Below are positions 1 to 8,057 of a stretch of DNA of 64,000 nt, in pieces; within the stretch, counting starts at the first letter, position 1, and each line of letters begins with the position of its first letter. Below the pieces are notes generated by a model. That model saw nothing but the letters and a program-made list of their open reading frames with translations, ran no database searches and was not told where the DNA came from. The DNA comes from Bin5 sp963662575. GTDB taxonomy: Bacteria; Chloroflexota; Anaerolineae; Caldilineales; Caldilineaceae. The stretch covers positions 1,798,001-1,862,000 of the forward strand of contig OY759723.1 in NCBI GenBank assembly GCA_963662575.1, in the 5' to 3' direction. The position numbers and the translations under genes are program-made.

Positions 1-1069
1 CCTCTTCGAAACACTGTTCAATGGTATAGCGAGTCGAGGCGACCTGGGCCAGGGTCAGCAGCGCAGTGTCAGGCGGCGCATTGGAGAGAAAGTAGGCGCA
101 TTCGTGCGGCTTGGTCAGCGAACGTCGCACCAGGAGCCAACTGTCCCGTCCCGGCATCTGGTCTTGATTTTCTACGACCCGTTGGCAGGCCCAGTCATAG
201 ATGCGAGCTCCTTTTTCCCCTGCCGCGACCTGCAGACGTTGCCAACGGCTGTCAGGCCAGGATGCGACCACCGCGGGGATCCGTACCGGTCGTGCGCTTT
301 CATCAAGAACGCGCGCTTTGAAAGGTTTGCGACCGTTTCCCTTCCAGGCAGGGACGCCTACCTCTGGACGCACCAGCCATACGCTGTTCTGGACCCCCAC
401 AGCAAACACATACCAACGACCACTTTCGGCCACCGCATATCGCAGCGCACGCGCCTCACCGTAGACCTCGTCTGCCGTCACCCAGCGCATCGGCACACCC
501 AGCCGCCACGCATGGCGCAACATCGCAGCCGCCAGTTCAGACTTGGTGGCAAATCCGACGTCGGCAGGCACTTTCGCTTCTTTACCGCGCTCTCTGTCCG
601 CACACCATTCCGCAGACAGATAGAGCCGTCGGTCCAGAAAGGTATGTCCCTGCGTCGTCGCATAGGTCAGGAACACGCCCAACTGACAGTTCTCCACCTT
701 GCCTGCCGTTCCACTATACTGACGCTGTACACCCGCCGATTTTACCCCCTTCTTGAGAAATCCCGTCTCGTCGACCACCCCGATGCCTTCCGCATCGCCG
801 AACCCCTCTATCACAAATCGCTGCAACGCATCTCGCACCGCTTCTGCATCCCACTTCGTCTTGTACAGCAATCGTTGCGTCGCATCCGGCCTCTTGTCGC
901 CCACCGCTTCCGCCAACTGCCAGCCATTCTTCCGTTCCACCGGCGACACCAACCCTTGCACATACTTTACCGCCTGCTGTTGTACCTCTCTACGTCCAAA
1001 CAACGAGGAAAACCGACTGTGAAACGCTTCAAATTCGTCCGCCCATCTGTCCAATTCGCTCAGTTCCAT
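1..1069 (-). CDS. IS701 family DDE transposase (3' end missing)
   Basis: Catalyses cut-and-paste movement of its insertion sequence. Reading the minus strand from the ATG at 1069 gives an open frame of 356 codons starting MELSELDRWADEFEAFHSRF and running off the window. Visible IS701 features are the first catalytic Asp in VVDETGFLKKG, the second in TADEVYGEA, and the Gln/Cys/Glu-rich TIEQCFEE stretch at the very edge, where the catalytic Glu is expected. A GGAGGAG ribosome site lies just before the start. A promoter can be read at 1099-1128 (TTGATA, 18 bp, GATAAT). No frameshift or stop is seen in the visible part, so it may be active. The final residues are not in the window. Confidence 0.88.
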   Translation of the reverse strand, partial: MELSELDRWADEFEAFHSRFSSLFGRREVQQQAVKYVQGLVSPVERKNGWQLAEAVGDKRPDATQRLLYKTKWDAEAVRDALQRFVIEGFGDAEGIGVVDETGFLKKGVKSAGVQRQYSGTAGKVENCQLGVFLTYATTQGHTFLDRRLYLSAEWCADRERGKEAKVPADVGFATKSELAAAMLRHAWRLGVPMRWVTADEVYGEARALRYAVAESGRWYVFAVGVQNSVWLVRPEVGVPAWKGNGRKPFKARVLDESARPVRIPAVVASWPDSRWQRLQVAAGEKGARIYDWACQRVVENQDQMPGRDSWLLVRRSLTKPHECAYFLSNAPPDTALLTLAQVASTRYTIEQCFEE

Positions 1070-1140
1070 AGCTCCTCCAGCTCAGCTTGCTTGCTCTCAT
1101 TATCGCCGCAGGAACCCTATCTTATCAATGTGCGGTTGTA
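1..1140 (-). mobile_element. IS701-type insertion sequence, cut by window edge
   Basis: The only insertion sequence seen. It holds one transposase gene reading out of the left edge. The transposase-proximal end must lie between the promoter (about 1128) and the next gene at 1220; 1140 is a guess at the end. No terminal repeat or target duplication can be confirmed because the other end is outside the window. Confidence 0.6.
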
Positions 1141-1219
1141 GTATTAGGAACTCGACAGGAATAATCCCGCCCCTCTCTCTGCTCGCGCTGCAAGAGCGGG
1201 TTCCCACTGTCAAGACGGC

Positions 1220-2083
1220 TTAATACACCGGAATCCTCTCCTTCTCCAAAATCCGATGCACATTGGCCGCGGCCAGAGGATATTTTTCGTTCGGCAGGTG
1301 TTCGAGCATCATGTAACCGTCGGGATGCTCTTCATGCCACAGGCGCAGCGCGGTCCCCAGGTCCAACTCTCCCTCGCCCGGAATCTCTTCGTCCATATGG
1401 GTTACGAAGCCGTCTCGCACGCTGATATCCTTACAGTGCCCGTGCGAACTGATCGGCCCCATGCAGTCAAATATATGCCGCAGACGCGTCCTGCTGTCAT
1501 ACACCTGGTACAGTGCCTGGAAATGATTGACGTAGTCCATCACCACCCGCATCCGCGGGCTGCCCACGTCACGAATGATGGCGCGGTTGTACTCCGGTGA
1601 GTTCATAATCGTCGACAGATGCGTTTCGACGGCGATGGTCTGACCGATCGATTCGGCAGCCTCCGCCAACCAGCGTAAAGATTCCAGCAACAGCGCGCGG
1701 CGCCCTGGCCGGTGATTTTCCCGGTGGGGGCTGTAGGAGCCATTGGGGCTGAGGCTGCCAGTGCGGATCAACGCTGCATGGCCGCCCAACTCGTGCGCAA
1801 CCCCAAGTCCGCGGCGAATATCCTCCAGCAGACGCGCGCGCGTCGCCTCTTCCGGGTCGAACAGACAGTCCCGGAAGCCGATCCCGACCTGCACAATGTC
1901 CATGCCCTCGTCGGCGAAGAGCCGCCGCACCCGCTGCCAGACGGGGGCAGAAGCCGACGGCGAACCGCTGGCAGAGACGGAGAGACCAACTCCGGTCAAC
2001 TTCAACGCCCGAATCGCAGTCAGATGCGGAAGGCTGATCTCCGCAGGATCAGAGGGCAACATGCCGACAACGCCTAATCTCAT
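1220..2083 (-). CDS. sugar phosphate isomerase/epimerase-like TIM-barrel protein
   Basis: A 287-residue protein of the xylose-isomerase-like TIM-barrel family (AP endonuclease family 2 fold), usually soluble enzymes that isomerise or epimerise sugars using a divalent metal. The metal-ligand pattern is recognisable: VETHL near the middle (Glu), VVMDYVNHFQ (Asp, His), SHGHCKDI (His) and MLEHLPNEKY (Glu) near the C-terminus. No signal peptide. It is transcribed away from the M20 peptidase gene, and the shared 242-bp gap contains a repeated 12-mer, so the two may be co-regulated. The exact substrate cannot be told from sequence. Confidence 0.8.
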   Translation of the reverse strand: MRLGVVGMLPSDPAEISLPHLTAIRALKLTGVGLSVSASGSPSASAPVWQRVRRLFADEGMDIVQVGIGFRDCLFDPEEATRARLLEDIRRGLGVAHELGGHAALIRTGSLSPNGSYSPHRENHRPGRRALLLESLRWLAEAAESIGQTIAVETHLSTIMNSPEYNRAIIRDVGSPRMRVVMDYVNHFQALYQVYDSRTRLRHIFDCMGPISSHGHCKDISVRDGFVTHMDEEIPGEGELDLGTALRLWHEEHPDGYMMLEHLPNEKYPLAAANVHRILEKERIPVY

Positions 2084-2098
2084 AAGACAACTCCATAT

Positions 2099-2174
2099 TG
2101 TACATACTGTGATCAGCGGTCAGTGTAGCGGCTGGCCTCTGACCACTAAAGTTGACATCCGCTGTACATACTGT
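2099..2174. repeat. duplicated 12-mer TGTACATACTGT, candidate operators
   Basis: TGTACATACTGT occurs at 2099-2110 and again, identically, at 2163-2174. The copies are 64 bp apart, about six helical turns. The second copy fills the spacer and first base of the -10 of the plus-strand promoter, and the first lies 16 bp before the start of the minus-strand gene. The core TGTACA is a palindrome. This placement suits a dimeric repressor acting on both genes; the regulator is not in the window. Confidence 0.5.
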
Positions 2175-2179
2175 AGAAT
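2152..2179 (+). promoter_or_regulatory. sigma-70-type promoter for the M20 peptidase gene
   Basis: TTGACA (2152-2157), 16-bp spacer, TAGAAT (2174-2179). Transcription would begin near 2186, giving a leader of about 140 nt before the chosen start. Confidence 0.6.
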
Positions 2180-2325
2180 CCGGTCATTCCCACCTCAATA
2201 TATCATCAGATATTATTGAAAAGCGCAAACGGCCGCACCAACAGCGCTGGACACACTTTTCATGCCGATCACGCGATGAAAAGTGTATGAATGAGCAAGG
2301 CGCACGCCCTCTCAGGGGGATCCCG

Positions 2326-3708
2326 ATGCCTGAAACGGACAATCAACCCAACGGCCTGGCACAGGTACTCGCTTACGTCGACGCCCACCAGCAGCAGTTT
2401 ATCGACCGCTTGCTGGCCTATGTCGCCCAGCCCAGCATCAGCGCCCACGGGGTCGGCATCAGGGAGACGGCTGACTCTCTGTTCAGCTACCTGCAGGATC
2501 TGGGCATGGAGTCGCAGTTGCTGGAAGGCACGGGCTGGCCTTTCGTATACGGCCGCCACAGACAGCGTCCGCAGGCGCCGACCGCACTGCTCTACGGCCA
2601 TTACGACGTGCAGCCGCCCGATCCCCTGGACGCCTGGCTGTCGCCGCCATTCGAACCGGAAATACGCGATGGCCGCATCTGGGGGCGGGGCGTGGGCGAC
2701 AACAAGGGGCAGCATCTGGCCCAGCTTCTGGCGATTGAGTCCTGGCTGGCGGTCACCGGCGGCCTGCCCTGCAACGTCATCGTCCTGTTGGAGGGCGAGG
2801 AGGAGATCGGCAGTCCTCATATCAGCGACTGCGTGCGCGCCCACCGCGCCCTGCTCGCCGACGCCGACCTGGTGATCACCGCCGACGGCCCCGTCCACGA
2901 GAGTGGCCAGCCCTGCATTAAGTTCGGGCCGCGCGGTATCGCTTCCTTCGAACTGCGCGTGACGCACGGGCAGCGGGATTTTCATTCCGGCAACTGGGGC
3001 GGCGTTGCCCCTAATCCGATCTGGACACTTGTGCATCTGCTCGCCACGATGAAGAATAGCCGCGGCGCCATCACCGTCGACGGATTCTACGACAACGTCG
3101 CGCCGCTCAGCGAGTTGGAACGCGGGGCCTTGGATGCCCTGCCGGTTGATGTGGCAGCAGTCATGGAAGGCGCCGGCCTTGCGCGCCTGGATGAACCGCA
3201 GGAACGACCCTTTTTCGACCGCCTGGCCGCGTGGCCGACCTTCACCGTCAACGGCTTCCATAGCGGCTACGGAGGGCCGGGAACGAAGACGGTGCTGCCC
3301 CACCAGGCGACGGTGAAATGCGACATGCGCCTGGTCGAAAACCAGCGCGTCGACGAAATCCTGGACAAGGTGGAGGCGCATGTCAGTCAGCACGCCCCCG
3401 AAGTAGAGGTGATCCGTCAGGGTGGTATGGAGCCGTCGCGCACGCCGCTGGACTCGCCCTTCACGCGCCCGTTGCAGCAGGCCTTCCGCGCCGCCCAAGG
3501 CACCGATCCCCTCCTCATCCCGGCGATGGGAGGCAGCCTGCCCGACTATGCCTGGACCAAAATACTGGGCGTGCATTCCTTCACCACGCCCTACGCAAAC
3601 CACGACGAGGCTAATCATGCCCCCAATGAGAACCTGGAGGTGGAGCGTTTCATCGCCGGCATACGCACCGGCGCCGCGGTGCTGGCTCACTTGGGTGAAG
3701 AGGGTTGA
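2326..3708 (+). CDS. M20 family dipeptidase/metallopeptidase
   Basis: A 460-residue cytosolic zinc peptidase of the M20 family (dipeptidase/CNDP-like branch), expected to hydrolyse dipeptides or related amide bonds. Visible: YGHYDVQP with metal ligands His92 and Asp94, RGVGDNKGQ with bridging Asp125, LLEGEEEIGS with the catalytic Glu pair near 158-160, the inserted dimerisation domain after FGPRGIASFEL, and a C-terminal NHDEANHAPNENL carrying the last His. The ATG at 2326 is preferred because CAGGGGGA lies seven bases upstream and the protein then begins like its relatives; an ATG at 2287 is also possible. Followed after 82 bp by the oxidoreductase gene, probably in one transcript. Confidence 0.87.
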   Translation: MPETDNQPNGLAQVLAYVDAHQQQFIDRLLAYVAQPSISAHGVGIRETADSLFSYLQDLGMESQLLEGTGWPFVYGRHRQRPQAPTALLYGHYDVQPPDPLDAWLSPPFEPEIRDGRIWGRGVGDNKGQHLAQLLAIESWLAVTGGLPCNVIVLLEGEEEIGSPHISDCVRAHRALLADADLVITADGPVHESGQPCIKFGPRGIASFELRVTHGQRDFHSGNWGGVAPNPIWTLVHLLATMKNSRGAITVDGFYDNVAPLSELERGALDALPVDVAAVMEGAGLARLDEPQERPFFDRLAAWPTFTVNGFHSGYGGPGTKTVLPHQATVKCDMRLVENQRVDEILDKVEAHVSQHAPEVEVIRQGGMEPSRTPLDSPFTRPLQQAFRAAQGTDPLLIPAMGGSLPDYAWTKILGVHSFTTPYANHDEANHAPNENLEVERFIAGIRTGAAVLAHLGEEG

Positions 3709-3790
3709 GACGTTTGCAACAAAATGTTTCCGAGCAGCATCGTTCAGTGACAATCCATAAAAGAATGCGAAAATCTCGAAAGGAACCATC

Positions 3791-4984
3791 ATGTTACGCG
3801 TAGGTATCATCGGATATGGCCGCCGCATCGCAGGCATGGCCAAAGGCCTGGATATTTTCGACATCCCCTACCAGGTGACGGCCGTCGCCGACCCGGGCAG
3901 CGAACGCATCCAGGCCGCCAACGATCCCCTTCTCGCCGACGCCCGTTTTTACAACTCTGCAGACGAACTGCTGGCCCAGGCCGACGAGCTGGACGGCATC
4001 ATGATCGGGACCCGCTGCAATCTGCACACGGAGATGGCACTCAAAGTAGCGCCCACGCAGCTCCCGCTCTTCCTGGAAAAGCCGGTCGCGATCACGTTCG
4101 ACGAGGTGCGCCGTCTGCACGCGGCCTATAAGGACTACAGTGCGCCCACCGTGGTCTCTTTCCCGCTGCGGCTCAGCCCGGTCGCCCAAAAGGTGCGGGA
4201 GATCATCGAATCGGACCAAGTGGGCAGTATCGAGCAGGTGGTCGCGTTCAACGATGTCGGCTACGGCAGCGTTTATTTCAGAAGCTGGTACCGCAACTAC
4301 GACCTGGATGGCGGGCTATGGCTGCAGAAATTCACCCACGACGTCGACTATATCAACTACCTTGTCGACGCGCGCCCGCGCTGGTTGAGTGCGATGAACT
4401 CCCGCCGCGTCTACGGCGGCGACAAACCTTGGGATCTGCAGTGCAAGGATTGCCCGGAGCAGGAGACATGCCCGGAAAGCCCGTTCGTGCGCTTCCGCAC
4501 CGGCTTTGAAGGCGGCCGCGTCCGCTTTGCCGAGGAGCAGGTCTACCGCGACGATCAGTTTTGTGTCTTTTCCGAGGGACATCAGCTGCAGGATAATGGC
4601 ACCTGCATGTTGGAATACGAAAATGGCGTCCAGGCGAGCTACACGCAGAACTTCTTTACCCGCTATCGCGGGGCCCGTCGCGGCGCCCGCCTCTACGGCT
4701 ATCGCGGCATCATCGAGTTCAACTGGAATGAGAACTTTATCAAGATCTTCAGTCACACATCGCCAGTGGTGGAGACGATCGACTTTAGCGGGGACATGCC
4801 CCACTTCGGCGGCGACCGCGAGTTGAGCTTTGATTTCCTGATGGCGATGCGCGACCGGCGGCCCTCCCGCAGTCCGATTGACGCCGGCATACTCAGCGCC
4901 CTGACCTGTTTGTGGGCGCGTGAATCGGCCAACAACCGCCAAGGCTACGAGGTCGTCATGCCGAAGGCCGTGCCAGCTGGCTGA
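3791..4984 (+). CDS. Gfo/Idh/MocA family NAD(P)-dependent oxidoreductase
   Basis: A 397-residue oxidoreductase that probably oxidises or reduces a sugar or inositol derivative. The N-terminus MLRVGIIGYGRRIAGMAKGLD is a Rossmann nucleotide-binding start, and LFLEKPVAITFDEV carries the family EKP motif with its Lys. The C-terminal half is the alpha/beta substrate domain (WLQKFTHDVDYINYL). Unusual is a Cys cluster, CKDCPEQETC, near residue 218, which most family members lack; it might bind a metal. AAAGGAACCATC precedes the ATG. The neighbouring TIM-barrel gene is the kind often found with this family in sugar catabolism, but the substrate is unknown. Confidence 0.87.
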   Translation: MLRVGIIGYGRRIAGMAKGLDIFDIPYQVTAVADPGSERIQAANDPLLADARFYNSADELLAQADELDGIMIGTRCNLHTEMALKVAPTQLPLFLEKPVAITFDEVRRLHAAYKDYSAPTVVSFPLRLSPVAQKVREIIESDQVGSIEQVVAFNDVGYGSVYFRSWYRNYDLDGGLWLQKFTHDVDYINYLVDARPRWLSAMNSRRVYGGDKPWDLQCKDCPEQETCPESPFVRFRTGFEGGRVRFAEEQVYRDDQFCVFSEGHQLQDNGTCMLEYENGVQASYTQNFFTRYRGARRGARLYGYRGIIEFNWNENFIKIFSHTSPVVETIDFSGDMPHFGGDRELSFDFLMAMRDRRPSRSPIDAGILSALTCLWARESANNRQGYEVVMPKAVPAG

Positions 4985-4997
4985 TGACTGGCGGCTG

Positions 4998-5044
4998 CCA
5001 GTTGCCAGTTGCTGTTCAATGTTTATTGGAAACTGATAACTGCA
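4998..5044. repeat. degenerate heptanucleotide repeats between convergent genes
   Basis: CCAGTTG is repeated twice in tandem (4998-5011), then a related pair AACTGAT AACTGCA (5031-5044) follows in the 62-bp gap between two convergent genes. Period-7 tracts of different sequence occur in other gaps of this window (12774, 14379, 29136, 30742, 44059). Confidence 0.55.
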
Positions 5045-5046
5045 GG

Positions 5047-5490
5047 TCAGATCAGGAGCAGGAGTAGTCCTACGAGGCCGATCAGTCCGGAGATGTGGTC
5101 CATCTGAAGGATGAACCAGAGGGCCAGGCCATGCACGGCGATGCGCGCCGCCCACACACCCCAGCGGTGGGGCGCTGCGGCCAGCGCGGAGATTAACACG
5201 AACCACAGGTATGGGGTGAGCACGCCCCACTCCATGCCGGTGCGCATAAATTCCCAGCCCGCCCAAGCCAGCGAGAGCATCCGCAGCCCGGTTGCCGCGC
5301 CGGCCCGCGGATAGGCTGCCGCCAAGTGCGCCAGCCACGTCCACGGCGCCGCGTAAGGTGCGCCGATAAACCAGCAGGCTCCGATCGCCACCAGCCACTC
5401 CAGTGTGCCGGCAACCAGCGGCGCAACCGACATCTGACAGAACAGACCCCAGCCGCGGTCCTGCTGCAACAGCGTTCTATAGGTAGCCAC
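5047..5490 (-). CDS. hypothetical integral membrane protein
   Basis: A 147-residue protein not recognised as a known family. It is very rich in Trp, Ala and Leu, with about four likely membrane helices: after MSVAPLVAGTLEWLVAIGACWF, around WLAHLAAAYPRAG, PYLWFVLISALAAA, and the C-terminal ISGLIGLVGLLLLLI. No signal peptide cleavage site or catalytic motif is visible. Its start lies 14 bp inside the end of the upstream membrane-protein gene, so the two are almost certainly translated from the same message and may form a complex. Function unknown. Confidence 0.65.
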   Translation of the reverse strand: MATYRTLLQQDRGWGLFCQMSVAPLVAGTLEWLVAIGACWFIGAPYAAPWTWLAHLAAAYPRAGAATGLRMLSLAWAGWEFMRTGMEWGVLTPYLWFVLISALAAAPHRWGVWAARIAVHGLALWFILQMDHISGLIGLVGLLLLLI

Positions 5491-6085
5491 GCATCTCCTC
5501 CAGCGCTTCGTCGCCCAGCGATTTGGCGGCGCTGGCCATGTAAGCCAGCTGCTCCGAGACCAGTGACGAGAAGGCGAAGAACAGGTGGAATGCCCGCAGC
5601 GGCGTGGTCAGGTAGAAGCTGGCGTCGGTCGCCATGTCGAAGATCTGGGACGGCCAGTAGAGCGCGATCAGGAAGGACATCCCCGACCACTCTTTGGCCA
5701 GCTTGCCGTACTCGATCGTAAAGACAGAGCCGTAGTTGGCGCTGTTAAACTTGAGGCTCTTGCGGCCGAGGATGGAGCCGAACAGCCAGATGTAGAAGCC
5801 CACGCCGGCCATGTAAGGGTTCGTCTTGGCGCGGTAGGCCATGCCGCTCGACACCATCTGGATGCCGGTGGTCAACATCCAGATCAGCATCGTCATCATG
5901 ACGCCCCAGTTGGAGATTGGGTTGTTGAACACGTAAAAGAGGGTGTCCCCCTGGATTCGCCCCTGCACCCACCCCATGCTCCCCAGCAGGTCGGCCACGA
6001 ACATGGCGGCCACCAGCGCCAGAATCGGTCTTGAGGAGAGGAGGGCTACACGTCCGATCGAGGTTTTGGCGATGTCGTTTTTCAC
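5477..6085 (-). CDS. hypothetical multi-pass membrane protein
   Basis: A 202-residue protein with four or so hydrophobic segments: PILALVAAMFVADLLGSMGW, ISNWGVMMTMLIWMLTTGIQ, MAGVGFYIWLFGSILG and AFHLFFAFSSLVSEQLAYM. Between them are polar stretches with many aromatic residues and a C-terminus ending in a charged helix (AKSLGDEALEEMRGYL). Family not recognised; nothing suggests a transporter signature. First gene of a two-gene unit with the 147-residue protein. It has its own excellent promoter (6168-6196) divergent from the Fic gene. Confidence 0.68.
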   Translation of the reverse strand: MKNDIAKTSIGRVALLSSRPILALVAAMFVADLLGSMGWVQGRIQGDTLFYVFNNPISNWGVMMTMLIWMLTTGIQMVSSGMAYRAKTNPYMAGVGFYIWLFGSILGRKSLKFNSANYGSVFTIEYGKLAKEWSGMSFLIALYWPSQIFDMATDASFYLTTPLRAFHLFFAFSSLVSEQLAYMASAAKSLGDEALEEMRGYL

Positions 6086-6167
6086 GGGTCGCTCCTTGTT
6101 GTCAGGTCGAGCTTTTTGCCTGCGGTGGAGACTGGCTTTTGCCGGGCCGCGAGGTCATGTTCTGGAC

Positions 6168-6196
6168 ATATTAGCACATATGTTCTAGAATGTCAA
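6168..6196 (-). promoter_or_regulatory. strong promoter for the two membrane-protein genes
   Basis: On the minus strand TTGACA (6191-6196), exactly 17 bp, TAATAT (6168-6173). Transcription would start near 6161, about 75 nt before the first ATG at 6085. Confidence 0.7.
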
Positions 6197-6454
6197 GGGG
6201 ATCTTGGTGGATTCGCGCTGAATTATGAAAGAAATTCCGATCTGACCCTGGAACGGGGAAATGCAGTGACGCTGTCGCGCACGACTTCGGGGTCAACTGT
6301 TTCAACCGAGGGAAAGTGAGAGGGCTGATCGGAGCCGTCCTGGACCTGGTTGGATTCCGGGACTGAATTGACGTGAGTGGACGAGATAGCTGCAAGCATT
6401 GCCTACGTGGACGCTCTTCGCCGACGTGGGAAGTTCCTCATCTGCCTCTCAGAG

Positions 6455-6535
6455 TGTTATACTCCCTCTTGCTATTAACGTTTAGGCCCCTAAACGTTAA
6501 TAGTGAAATCCGTTATGCAAGTAACGTTAATAAGG
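6455..6535 (+). promoter_or_regulatory. Fic promoter with 32-bp palindromic operator and third half-site
   Basis: An extended -10 (TG T TATACT, 6455-6463) is followed at once by a perfect inverted repeat: CTATTAACGTTTAGG (6472-6486), two bases, CCTAAACGTTAATAG (6489-6503). The core AACGTTAATA recurs at 6523-6532, overlapping the AAGGG ribosome site at 6533-6537. Transcription would start at about 6470, right at the palindrome, so a bound dimer would block initiation. Autoregulation by the helix-turn-helix end of the Fic protein is plausible but not shown. The whole 461-bp gap 6086-6546 holds no other gene. Confidence 0.65.
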
Positions 6536-6546
6536 GATTGGCGGCC

Positions 6547-7710
6547 ATGCGGCGCGGCGAAATCGGCAGCTACGAAGTTACGATAACCGGAGACGAGCAG
6601 GTACGCGCCTTTATCCCGCTGCCTCTGCCACCGCAGCCCTCACTGGTCCTGGACGGCCCGCTGCAACAGATGCTTGAAGCGGCGCTGCTGGCCTTGGGGC
6701 GTCTCGACGGCGTCACGACTCTCCTGCCGGACCAGACACTTTTTCTATATGCATACGTACGCAAGGAGGCCGTGCTTTCTTCTCAGATCGAAGGAACGCA
6801 GTCTTCGTTGTCTGACCTCCTGCTCTACGAGTTGGAGGAAGCGCCCGGCGTTCCGCTTGATGATGTGGTCGAAGTCTCGAACTACGTGGCCGCGCTTGAG
6901 CATGGTCTGCGCCGCCTGAAGGAAGGTTTCCCTCTGTCGAACCGCCTACTGCGCGAGATACACGGCGTGCTGCTGTCACGGGGACGGGGCAGCGACAAAA
7001 CGCCCGGCGAGTTCCGCCGCTCCCAGAACTGGATTGGGGGCTCGCGGCCTGGCAACGCTGACTTTGTGCCGCCGCCGCATCGTGTCGTGCCCGACTGCAT
7101 GGCCGAACTGGAACGCTTCGTCCACGCCAGAGAGGACGGGCTGCCCTTGCTGTTGCGCGCCGGCCTTGCTCACGTGCAGTTCGAGACCATTCATCCCTTC
7201 CTCGATGGCAACGGCCGTGTCGGCAGACTGTTGGTTACATTGCTGTTGTGCCAGGCTGGCGTGCTGCGTGAGCCGCTCCTCTATCTGAGCCTCTATTTGA
7301 AACAGCACAGGGACAGATACTACGACTTGCTCAACTACGTGCGCCATAGTGGTGACTGGGAGGAATGGCTCGCCTTTTTCCTTGAAGGTGTACAGGTGAC
7401 GGCCACAGGCGCTGTCGATGTTGCCCGACAGATCGCCCAGATGTTCCAGGAAAACCACGATCGCCTTGAAAAGACCGGACGCCGCGCCGGCTCAGCCGTG
7501 CGCGTGCATGAGGCACTGAAGGCTCGGCCGGTCCTGCCCCTGTCCGAAGTTTGCAAGCGCACGACGCTCTCCTTCCCCACCGCTACCAGGGCGATGGAGT
7601 TGCTCGTCGAGCACGGCATTGCGCGTGAGATCACGGGGAAACGCCGTGACCGGTTATTCGTGTACGACCGATACCTGGCTATCCTCGACGAGGGAACGGA
7701 GGTGCCGTAA
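6547..7710 (+). CDS. Fic family protein (probable AMP transferase) with C-terminal winged helix
   Basis: A 387-residue Fic protein. Such enzymes usually transfer AMP from ATP to a hydroxyl side chain of a target protein. The complete active-site motif HPFLDGNGRVGR is at residues 216-227 with catalytic His216. An inhibitory helix motif of the S-x-x-x-E-G type (SSQIEG, residues 78-83) lies N-terminal, marking the self-inhibited class whose alpha-inh is in the same chain. Residues 1-100 match the Fic/DOC N-terminal domain and about 310-387 look like a winged helix (LSEVCKRTTLSFPTATRAMELL). The ATG at 6547 fits the usual family start; a longer frame begins upstream inside the operator and is unlikely. 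No toxin-antitoxin partner is adjacent. Target unknown. Confidence 0.88.
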   Translation: MRRGEIGSYEVTITGDEQVRAFIPLPLPPQPSLVLDGPLQQMLEAALLALGRLDGVTTLLPDQTLFLYAYVRKEAVLSSQIEGTQSSLSDLLLYELEEAPGVPLDDVVEVSNYVAALEHGLRRLKEGFPLSNRLLREIHGVLLSRGRGSDKTPGEFRRSQNWIGGSRPGNADFVPPPHRVVPDCMAELERFVHAREDGLPLLLRAGLAHVQFETIHPFLDGNGRVGRLLVTLLLCQAGVLREPLLYLSLYLKQHRDRYYDLLNYVRHSGDWEEWLAFFLEGVQVTATGAVDVARQIAQMFQENHDRLEKTGRRAGSAVRVHEALKARPVLPLSEVCKRTTLSFPTATRAMELLVEHGIAREITGKRRDRLFVYDRYLAILDEGTEVP

Positions 7711-7807
7711 CGTGGGGCGCCGGACGCCCGTGCAGGTAGCCATTTAGAGTAGCCTACGTAATATAGAGAGAATTCCATCTTCGAATTGAGGCCCTCTGAA
7801 ATCCAGA

Positions 7808-7836
7808 TTGCCCTCTGCCCCACAATCTGCTATACT
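7808..7836 (+). promoter_or_regulatory. promoter of the nusA-infB operon
   Basis: TTGCCC (7808-7813), 17 bp, TATACT (7831-7836). Transcription would begin near 7843, giving a leader of about 215 nt before nusA. The gap 7711-8057 has no supportable coding frame. Confidence 0.6.
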
Positions 7837-7859
7837 TGTAGCCAACTGTCGTTAGCGTG

Positions 7860-7931
7860 TACGATTTTGATAGAATCGTAGGTCCGAAGTGGGTTCTGCC
7901 CACTTTTCTTGTTCTACGGGCTCGTTGCCCG
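7860..7931 (+). ncRNA. nusA leader: three consecutive hairpins, possible attenuator
   Basis: Hairpin 1: TACGATT (7860-7866), 7-nt loop, AATCGTA (7874-7880). Hairpin 2: AAGTGGG (7887-7893), loop TTCTG, CCCACTT (7899-7905), followed by TTTCTTGTT. Hairpin 3: CGGGC (7917-7921), loop TCGTT, GCCCG (7927-7931). Hairpin 2 with its T-rich tail looks like a weak intrinsic terminator and resembles the G-rich/C-rich stem commonly found ahead of rimP-nusA operons. Here rimP is absent: only about 150 nt separate it from nusA. Confidence 0.5.
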
Positions 7932-8057
7932 CAATACCTGTTCGGAGCGCTTGTCTGCCTGCCTCTGTGTTTTCGTCTGCTGACGTCTTCATCGCCCGGA
8001 CATCTGGCGGCGGCCAACGTGCTGAGGTGTCAAGTTTTCAGGAGTAGTTGAACAAAA

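Noticed and set aside
104..1141. 345-codon open frame on the plus strand
   Set aside because: It is antisense to the IS701 transposase, whose motifs are clear on the minus strand; the plus frame is Arg/Pro/His/Ser-rich noise.
2269..3864. 531-codon minus-strand frame
   Set aside because: Antisense to the M20 peptidase, which has complete catalytic motifs; no motif in the shadow.
4998..5044. Intrinsic terminator between convergent genes
   Set aside because: No stable stem with a T-run; the pattern is a direct heptamer repeat.
6547..7710. Fic-based toxin-antitoxin pair
   Set aside because: No small antitoxin gene is adjacent and the inhibitory helix is within the same protein.
7911..8057. Remnant of rimP before nusA
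   Set aside because: Only about 150 bases are available and no frame resembles RimP.
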